DNA of 39,830 nucleotides, from NCBI GenBank assembly GCA_900696685.1, contig CAADHA010000184.1, forward strand, positions 1 to 39,830. The letters are read 5' to 3'. Origin of the DNA: an uncultured Planctomycetota bacterium (GTDB lineage Bacteria > Planctomycetota > Phycisphaerae > Phycisphaerales > UBA5793). Both the position numbers and the translations under genes were made by a program. This document shows, piece after piece, positions 17,201 to 23,431 of this stretch. The notes beneath the pieces were generated by a model. That model worked only from the letters and a program-made list of their open reading frames with translations. It made no database searches and was not told where the DNA came from. Each line of letters begins with the position of its first letter. Position 1 is the first letter of the stretch.

Positions 17201-17820
17201 TGACGGTCGGCCTCTACGACGACGGCCTGCCCGGCGAACTCTTCCTCACCATGAGCAAGGAAGGATCGACCATCGGCGGGTTGATGGATTCGCTGGGCAC
17301 GGCAATCAGCGTGGCGCTTCAGTACGGCGTGCCGCTCGAAAGCCTCGTGGGCAAGTTTACGCACCAGCGATTCGAGCCGGCGGGCATGACGACCAACGCC
17401 GACATTCCCTTCGCCAAGAGCCTCGTTGACTACATCTTCAGGTGGATGGGCATCCAGTTCATCCCAGGCTATCGCAGCGAGGCTGCCCCGCTGCGGAACG
17501 GAGGAGAGGATCATCCGGCCGCCCGGAGAAACGCGGGCGAAGTCGCGGTGCGCGAGGCGCGGCCGACCTCCCACGCGGGCCATGCCTCGGCGGAGATCAC
17601 GCGCGAGCGCGAGGAGTGCTCCATTGCCTCGCTGAATGACGGCGATCGCTCCTCCATCGTGGTCACCGAGACGCGCACGCGGTCGCGCACGGTGCTCGAC
17701 CGGGCGATGGGCGAGCTGATGGGTGATGCCCCGGTGTGCGATGTATGCGGCGCCCTGACGGTGCGTAACGGGACGTGCTACAAGTGCATGAACTGCGGCA
17801 ACAGCATGGGTTGCAGTTGA
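14287..17820 (+). CDS. nrdJ: Ribonucleotide reductase, class II (adenosylcobalamin-dependent)
   Basis: The enzyme reduces ribonucleotides to deoxyribonucleotides using a cobalamin-generated thiyl radical, independent of oxygen. The 1177-residue protein matches the long bacterial NrdJ form. Cys197 in HACFIQSV is the first of the reducible active-site pair, and [21 protein letters not shown]-type residues hold Asn421, Cys423 (radical site) and Glu425. [20 protein letters not shown] is the substrate-loop region. The C-terminus ends in a Cys-rich tail ([20 protein letters not shown]) that binds zinc and re-reduces the enzyme. The start is GTG with GGAAGG seven bases upstream. Residues about 68-98 contain low-complexity repeat-derived sequence (see the two repeat entries) in what should be a surface segment, so activity is probably intact. 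No NrdR box was noticed. Confidence 0.95.
   Translation: [1177 protein letters not shown]
14492..14527 (+). repeat. In-frame 24-bp tandem repeat inside nrdJ
   Basis: The 12-mer AAGGCATCGAGG occurs at 14492-14503 and again at 14516-14527, exactly 24 bp (eight codons) apart. It gives the near-repeat [15 protein letters not shown] in the protein. It directly abuts the palindromic element that follows. Confidence 0.75.
14548..14568. repeat. REP-like palindromic element inside nrdJ
   Basis: CCCTCTCCC at 14548-14556 and GGGAGAGGG at 14560-14568 form a perfect nine-base inverted repeat around GCG. It sits in the context CCTCACCCCAACC...GAGCGAAG. The element reads in frame as [13 protein letters not shown], a peptide that turns up in many unrelated bacterial proteins because this intergenic-type repeat has inserted into them. 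Here it lies about residues 83-96 of NrdJ. Confidence 0.7.
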
Positions 17821-18247
17821 GCGATGAATGTGAACAGACGTACGGCCGGCGATGCGGCGCGGCAGCGCCAGGGATTCGCCGGCCGGAAACCGGGATGCGG
17901 CTGAAAGGGAGGCACCAACAGTCCGACGGCGAGTGGATGGACCCTGAACCGTTCGCCGGCCTGAGCATGGATTGACTCAGTTCCGGTCGCACTGATCGAT
18001 CTCGATGGCAGAGTCGATCGTCGCGAGGCCCCGCCGCCTCACGCCGCATCCCCGGATTGCCTTCACCGTTGGAGGGGCGTCCCGTCCCCCGGGATCTTCG
18101 GCCCCCCGACACCTGCCCTGCAGCGGCCCCCACCACCGCTGCAGGGTTTTTCATTTCCCGCCAGAGGGATTCGTAGCCGCCTTGTCACTCGTCGTCCACC
18201 CCCGGACAGCGGTTCCGGCTCGACGCCCGGCCGCATAGAGTCACTCC
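17821..18247. other. Intergenic region nrdJ-coaB
   Basis: These 427 bp separate two plus-strand genes. A strong terminator lies at 18116-18151. In the roughly 295 bp before it there is only a 26-codon open frame from 17824 without family character. I see no promoter that I would defend for coaB. Confidence 0.55.
18116..18151 (+). terminator. Rho-independent terminator of the dcd-nrdJ transcription unit
   Basis: CCCTGCAGCGG (18116-18126) pairs perfectly with CCGCTGCAGGG (18136-18146) across a nine-base loop, followed at once by TTTTTCATTT. It is 296 bp past the nrdJ stop, leaving an unusually long 3' untranslated region. Confidence 0.88.
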
Positions 18248-18904
18248 ATGCCGAGCATCCCGAGGCCCGACACTGTCCTGATCACGGCCGGCCCTACCTA
18301 TGAGCCGATCGATGCCGTGCGGTTCATCGGCAATCGATCCTCCGGGCGGCTCGGGGTCGAGTTGGCAAGGGCTGCGCACGCGGTCGGCCTGGATGTCATC
18401 CTTGCTCTCGGCCCAAACACGGTGGCGCCGCCGTCCTTTCCAGAACGCCTCCGCGTTGATAGGTTCCGAACCTGCGCGGACCTCGAAGAGTTGCTGCTCG
18501 ATCTCTGGCCGGGGCACGCGGATGTGCTCGTCATGGCGGCGGCCGTAGCGGACTACCGGCCGAAGCAGCCGGCGCCCGGGGGCAAGTTGCGCCGCCACTC
18601 CGAGGGTCTGACCATCGAGATGGAGGCAACGCCAGACCTTGTGGCAGCATGCGCCAGGCGCAAGAAACCGGGGCAGCGCGTCATCGGCTTTGCGCTCGAA
18701 ACCCAGGCGGAGTTGATGTCGTCGGCCGCGGACAAGATCAGGCGCAAGGGCCTCGACGCGATCGTCGCCAATCCGCTCGAAACCATGGACGCGGACGAGA
18801 TCGACGGGCTGCTCATCCGCGCCGACGGGCGGCACGAGTCGCCAGGACGCCTCTCCAAGCCGATGTTCGCCGCGTGGCTGATCGATCGCATCATGCGGGG
18901 GTGA
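18248..18904 (+). CDS. coaB: Free-standing phosphopantothenate-cysteine ligase (CoaB domain)
   Basis: The enzyme joins 4'-phosphopantothenate to cysteine in coenzyme A synthesis. Only the C-terminal half of the usual bifunctional CoaBC (Dfp) is present: 218 residues beginning directly with the nucleotide-binding fold, VLITAGPTYEPIDAVRFIGN. The RSSGRLG motif and VMAAAVADYRPKQ follow, with Lys113 in the loop where the catalytic Lys of E. coli CoaB lies. GFALETQAELM and the IVANPLE motif complete the family signature. The decarboxylase (CoaC) half is not in the window and must be encoded elsewhere if the pathway is complete. The gene follows the nrdJ terminator and converges on the AAA+ gene, with 83 bp between stops. 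Confidence 0.88.
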   Translation: MPSIPRPDTVLITAGPTYEPIDAVRFIGNRSSGRLGVELARAAHAVGLDVILALGPNTVAPPSFPERLRVDRFRTCADLEELLLDLWPGHADVLVMAAAVADYRPKQPAPGGKLRRHSEGLTIEMEATPDLVAACARRKKPGQRVIGFALETQAELMSSAADKIRRKGLDAIVANPLETMDADEIDGLLIRADGRHESPGRLSKPMFAAWLIDRIMRG

Positions 18905-18987
18905 AGGAGTTCGCGCACCCGCAGACTCTCCGGCGAAGTGCGTTCGAGCCGCGGCAAAACCATCCCTGGTGCCCTGGCGTCCTGCCC

Positions 18988-20502
18988 TCAGTCCCCATGC
19001 GACAGGACGCAGCGCGACTCGGCCCACTGCCGCATCGCGGTGATTCGCTCGGACATCGTGACGGCCATGGGGTGCGTACGGGCCGCGGCGTCCACGACGT
19101 GGTTCGTCGCCAGCTGCTCGTTGCGCGAGAACGCGACGTGCAGGGCATCGACGATGAGTTGCTCAATCTCGGCTCCGCTGAAGCCCTCCGTCAGGCCGGC
19201 CAGAGTCTCGATATCGAACGTCCTGGGCATGCGGCCGCGGCGCTGGAAGTGAATCTCGAAGATTCGCTGGCGGGCCTCGAAGGGCGGCAGGTCGATGAAG
19301 AAGATCTCATCGAAGCGGCCCTTGCGCAAAAGTTCGGTGGGCAGGCGGTGGACCTGGTTGGCGGTGGCGATGATGAAGACGTCGCTGCGGCGGTCGTTCA
19401 TCCACGTGAGCATGGTGCCGAAGAGGCGCTGGCTCACGCCGCCGTCCGCGTCGCCGCTGCCCTCGCTGGCAAAGGCCTTTTCGATTTCATCGATCCAGAG
19501 GACGCAGGGGGCCATGCTGTCGGCCTGGCGCAGGGCTTCGCGGAGGTTGTGTTCGGTGTTGCCGACGAAGCGGTTGTAGAGGCCGCCGACGTCGAGGCGC
19601 AGCAGCGGCCGGCGCCACTCGCCGGCGACGAGGCGGGCGCAGAAACTCTTACCGCAGCCGGGCACGCCGAGCAGGAGCACGCCGCGCGGCGGCTCGATGC
19701 CGAACTCGCGCCCCTTACTCGACATCGCCGCGCGGCGCTTGCGCAGCCAGTCCTTGAGCCGTTCATGCCCGCCGAGCGAGTCGAGATTGTCCGCGACGGG
19801 CAGCACCTCCAGTTGGCCCTGCGCCGACATCGTGGCGCGCTTCGCCTGCCGCACGCGCTCGACGTCGCCCGCGTCGAGTCGCCCGTCGTGCAGGATGACG
19901 TGGCGGATGATGCGCTCCGCCTCGATCTCGGTGAGGCCGATGAGCGACTCGATGAGGCGGTCGAAGTCTTCTCGCTTGAGTTCGTGTTCGACCTGCTCGT
20001 TGCCGGCGACGACGTCGCGGTAGACTCGCTTGACGAGCTTCTCGAAGAAAGCGGAGTCGGGCAGAGGCAGCGGAAAAGGAAAGGCGAGTCGCTGGAGTTC
20101 GGCGGGCAGATTCGCCGCCGGCGCAATGAGCACCAGGCTGCTGCCGTTGCGGTGCGCCTGCTCCGCAGCTTCGCGCGTGGCCCGGACGACCTTGGCTTCA
20201 GTGAAGTGGCGCTGCAGGTCGGCCATGATCGCGACCCAGCGCTCGCTCAACGAGATGAGGTGCAGGAGCGCGAGGGCGGGATCGATCGTACCGCCCGCCG
20301 CCTGCCCTTCGCGCTTGTCGAGAGGCACGAGGCCGCGCACCATGGACCAGGCCCAGCAGCGCTGCTCGATCGCCTGCGCCGCTTCGAGCACGAGGCGCAC
20401 CGCCCGGCGCTCTTCGTGCGTCTCCATCACGATCAGCCCGTGGCCGGAGCGCATGAGGAGGGAGAGCTTCTCCGCGTCGCTTCGATCGATGTCATAGGCC
20501 AT
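18988..20502 (-). CDS. AAA+ ATPase, Ycf46-like
   Basis: This is a 504-residue cytosolic ATPase. The N-terminal half (about 1-230) resembles the degenerate nucleotide-binding region of Ycf46-type proteins (HGLIVMETHEERRAVRLVLE). The C-terminal AAA module has Walker A GVPGCGKS (Lys285), Walker B VLWIDEIEKAF (Asp338, Glu339), sensor-1 IIATANQVHRLP, and an arginine finger in LRKGRFDEIFF. ALTEGFSGAEIEQ-type sensor-2 sequence follows. The ATG at 20502 has GGGAGAG upstream; the frame is open for 107 more codons that overlap the neighbouring gene and are not real. The start overlaps the zinc-ribbon gene by 11 bp, so the two are translationally coupled. Cyanobacterial and plastid Ycf46 has been tied to photosynthesis regulation; the role here is unknown. 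Confidence 0.88.
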   Translation of the reverse strand: MAYDIDRSDAEKLSLLMRSGHGLIVMETHEERRAVRLVLEAAQAIEQRCWAWSMVRGLVPLDKREGQAAGGTIDPALALLHLISLSERWVAIMADLQRHFTEAKVVRATREAAEQAHRNGSSLVLIAPAANLPAELQRLAFPFPLPLPDSAFFEKLVKRVYRDVVAGNEQVEHELKREDFDRLIESLIGLTEIEAERIIRHVILHDGRLDAGDVERVRQAKRATMSAQGQLEVLPVADNLDSLGGHERLKDWLRKRRAAMSSKGREFGIEPPRGVLLLGVPGCGKSFCARLVAGEWRRPLLRLDVGGLYNRFVGNTEHNLREALRQADSMAPCVLWIDEIEKAFASEGSGDADGGVSQRLFGTMLTWMNDRRSDVFIIATANQVHRLPTELLRKGRFDEIFFIDLPPFEARQRIFEIHFQRRGRMPRTFDIETLAGLTEGFSGAEIEQLIVDALHVAFSRNEQLATNHVVDAAARTHPMAVTMSERITAMRQWAESRCVLSHGD

Positions 20503-21058
20503 TGCTGCTCTCCCGCACCGATTTCCGTGCCATCGCTGCACGATGGTATCGCTTCGGCGGGCGGAGGTAGCGAACGACTTCAAACGTCTTGCCGCATTCC
20601 GGACAGTGGCCTTGACCGTCATCGTCGATGAGTTGTCCGATGAGCGAGTAACCGCACTCGAAGCAGAGGCGCTCTTCGATGAGGCGCCTGTGGAAGCGCG
20701 CACGTCCTCGGAATCCCCAGGCGGCCGCAGCAATGCCCGTCGCCGCGAGCAGCGCAAAGCCGACGGCCTTGGTCCACTCGATGGCGTCGATCGTGAACGA
20801 GAGACGCACGCCGACAAACTCAATCGCCCGGCTCCCGACCCAGTAGGCAGGGAACCAGAGCGAGAGAATCAGCCAGCCGAACTGCTCCGTGAAACTTCCG
20901 TGCTCTCCGATCAACCGATTGCCGGCCTGTTCAACCTCCACCTCAAACTGCCGCTGATAGCGATAGGGGCTGACGAACTCGCGGCCGGTGCGTTCGTCGC
21001 GCACGATCGCCCGGCCGGCGGCGCGGGTCTGCTCACTTTCGGAGGGCGGCTCGTACAT
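20492..21058 (-). CDS. Membrane protein with CGY...CPECG zinc ribbon
   Basis: The function is not known to me. The 188-residue product has an Arg- and Glu-rich N-terminus, two hydrophobic segments (about residues 58-80 and 97-118), and then a cytoplasmic zinc ribbon: Cys-Phe-Glu-Cys-Gly-Tyr ... His-Cys-Pro-Glu-Cys-Gly. This ribbon with two CxxC knuckles and the CGY and CPECG wording is a common module of planctomycete membrane proteins, which is my main lineage clue. I chose the ATG at 21058, with GGCAGG eight bases upstream; a TTG at 21091 is an alternative. It overlaps the AAA+ gene by 11 bp and follows the peptidase gene by 64 bp. Confidence 0.72.
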   Translation of the reverse strand: MYEPPSESEQTRAAGRAIVRDERTGREFVSPYRYQRQFEVEVEQAGNRLIGEHGSFTEQFGWLILSLWFPAYWVGSRAIEFVGVRLSFTIDAIEWTKAVGFALLAATGIAAAAWGFRGRARFHRRLIEERLCFECGYSLIGQLIDDDGQGHCPECGKTFEVVRYLRPPKRYHRAAMARKSVRESSNGL

Positions 21059-21122
21059 CCTGCGTACCTGCCGAAGCCCACGTTGAAGCAACGCGGGCTT
21101 GGGGTCTTGCGGCGCGGCCTGA

Positions 21123-23291
21123 TCACTGCGTCGGCGTCACCCCCAGTTGCCACATCACGAACAGTCTCTGATCGACGACCTCACGGATGCGGGCCGAGAG
21201 GGGCTTGCCCGAGCCGTGTCCCGCTTCGCGATCGACCCAAAGAAGAATGGGCCGCTCGGTCGGCGAAGCGGCCGTCGCCGCCTGCATCGCTGCCGCCATC
21301 TTCCGCGCGTGCAGCGGGTGGACGCGGGCGTCATTCTCCCCGGCGGTGAAGAGGATTGCCGGGTACTTCACGCCCTTTCTGATGTTCTGGTAAGGTGAGT
21401 AGGCCGCGATGAAGGGGAACTGCTCGGGGCTTTCCGCGCTGCCGTACTCCGGCACCCAGTAGCGGGCCATGAGGAAGTGCTGGTAGCGCAGCATGTCGAG
21501 CAGGGGCACGGCACAGATGACCGCCCTGAAGAGGTCCGGCCGCTGCACTGCCATCGCGCCCGTCAGCAGACCGCCGTTGGAACCGCCGGCAATTGCGAGG
21601 CGATCCGGGCTCGTGTAGCGGTTGCTCACGAGCCATTCTCCCGCAGCGATGAAGTCATCGAACACGTTCTGTTTCTTCTCGAGCATTCCGGCTTTGTGCC
21701 AGTCGTCGCCGTACTCGCCTCCGCCGCGCAGGTTGGGCAGGGCCATCACGCCGCCCGCCTCAAACCACGGGAACATCGTGGCCGAGAAATAGGGCGTCAT
21801 GGAGATGTTGAACCCGCCGTAGCCTGTCAGGAGCGTCGGGTTGCTGCCGTCCAGTTTGAGCCCTTTGCGGTGCACGATAAACATCGTCACCGGCGTGCCG
21901 TCCTTGCTCGTGTAGGTCACCTGCTTGACCTCGACGAGCGAGGGATCGACGGGCACATCCGGCCGCGCCCACAACTCGCGGTTGTCGCTGGCAAGGTCAG
22001 TCAGGTAGATGCTCTGCGGCTCGTTGAAACTTGAATAGGTGATGAATGCCTCCGTGCGGTCGTCGTTGGTGACCACGCCGGCGCTGCCCAGGCCGGGGAG
22101 ATGGATCTCGCCGAGCGGCTTGCCGTTGAGGTCGAATCGTTCGAGGCGTGAATGCGCCTTGGAGTTGTAGGAGGCGACGAGCATGCCGCGGGCCGTGCCC
22201 ACGCCCTCCAGCACCGCGTCCTTGCGCTCGGGAATGACGAGTCTCCAGTTGTCGCGGCCGGGGTGGTTGAGATCGACGGCGTAGACGCACGAGTTCGGCG
22301 CATCGAGCGTCGTCTGCATGTAGAGCGTGTCGCCGTAGACGGCGCCGCTGAAGGTCGCCTTCTGACCGATGGCGATCTCGGTGCGCTCAAACTTTCCGGT
22401 CCGCCGCCACTTGTCGAAGTCGATCACCCAGATGTCGTTGCTGTTCGTACCGGTCCAGTAGATGAGCATCATCCATCGGCCGTCGCGGCTGAGCCACGCG
22501 CCCGGGCCCCATGTCTGGTCGAACTGCTCGAAGAGGATCGGGTCCTGACGATGGTGCGTGCCCAGCGTGTGAAACTTGATGCGGGCCGAATACGGGTCGG
22601 CCGGATCAGCGAGACACTCGTAGAGGAAGCCCGACGAGTCCGGCAGCCACGAGACGCCGCCGGCGCGGTTGGGAATCTCTTCGGCGAGCCACTTGCCGCT
22701 GTCCACGTCCATCACGTAGAGCACGGGCAGTTCGTTGCCGGCGTAACTGAGGCCGAAGGCCATCAGCGTGCCGTCATGGTTCGGCGCCGTCCAGTCGAGC
22801 GAGACGAGGCCCTTGTCGTCGAGCGCGTTTGGATCGAGCAGGACGCGAGGCTGGCCGTCGAGCCCTTCGCGCAGGTACAGGACCGACTGGTTCTGATCGC
22901 CGCGCCGCTCGCGGTTGAAGTAGCGGTTGCCGTAGGACTGCGGCGCGCCGATGGAGTCGACCTTCATGAGTTCGCCGATGCGCTGTTCAAGCGCGGCGCG
23001 GCCGGGAAGGTTGTCGAGAACGCGGCGCGTGTAGGCGTTCTGCGCGTCGGTCCATTCGCCGACGCGCTGGTCGAGTTCCTTGGCCCCGGCGGGGTCGGAC
23101 TCCTGGAGAAGCAGCCCGCCTTCGAGCCAGCGGTATGGATCCTCGACCTTCGTGCCGTGATACTCATCGACGACGACTTCGCGCGGCGACTCCGGCGGCG
23201 CGGCGGCAAGACAGAGGACCAATGCGCCGCCGATGGCGAGGGTGGAGACGAAGCGTCGTTTGAGCGAGAGCGACAGACCAGTACGAAACAT
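21123..23291 (-). CDS. Prolyl oligopeptidase (S9A), exported
   Basis: This serine peptidase cuts short peptides after proline. It is 722 residues from the ATG at 23291, preceded by GGGAGGA; upstream codons are open but unneeded. A basic N-terminus and hydrophobic stretch (about 8-32) look like a signal peptide, so it is probably periplasmic. The N-terminal beta-propeller starts with DEYHGTKVEDPYRWLE. The C-terminal alpha/beta hydrolase domain has the nucleophile Ser571 in GGSNGGLL, Asp654 in GENDARVHP and His692 in AGHGSG, a complete triad at normal spacing. Length fits S9A enzymes. It lies between polA and the zinc-ribbon gene on the same strand. A link to the extracellular proteases further along, as a finisher of peptide breakdown, is only inference. 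Confidence 0.94.
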   Translation of the reverse strand: MFRTGLSLSLKRRFVSTLAIGGALVLCLAAAPPESPREVVVDEYHGTKVEDPYRWLEGGLLLQESDPAGAKELDQRVGEWTDAQNAYTRRVLDNLPGRAALEQRIGELMKVDSIGAPQSYGNRYFNRERRGDQNQSVLYLREGLDGQPRVLLDPNALDDKGLVSLDWTAPNHDGTLMAFGLSYAGNELPVLYVMDVDSGKWLAEEIPNRAGGVSWLPDSSGFLYECLADPADPYSARIKFHTLGTHHRQDPILFEQFDQTWGPGAWLSRDGRWMMLIYWTGTNSNDIWVIDFDKWRRTGKFERTEIAIGQKATFSGAVYGDTLYMQTTLDAPNSCVYAVDLNHPGRDNWRLVIPERKDAVLEGVGTARGMLVASYNSKAHSRLERFDLNGKPLGEIHLPGLGSAGVVTNDDRTEAFITYSSFNEPQSIYLTDLASDNRELWARPDVPVDPSLVEVKQVTYTSKDGTPVTMFIVHRKGLKLDGSNPTLLTGYGGFNISMTPYFSATMFPWFEAGGVMALPNLRGGGEYGDDWHKAGMLEKKQNVFDDFIAAGEWLVSNRYTSPDRLAIAGGSNGGLLTGAMAVQRPDLFRAVICAVPLLDMLRYQHFLMARYWVPEYGSAESPEQFPFIAAYSPYQNIRKGVKYPAILFTAGENDARVHPLHARKMAAAMQAATAASPTERPILLWVDREAGHGSGKPLSARIREVVDQRLFVMWQLGVTPTQ

Positions 23292-23431
23292 GATTCCTCC
23301 CGGCGGCGATGGCCGCGAAATTGGCATGGAAGCGACCGGGTATCTTACGCGACGGCCCCAACCTCGGATGCCGGCCGGTTGAAGGTCGGTGAACGGCGAA
23401 GACCCTCCCTCACGGTCGGGGCTCGGTTCGG

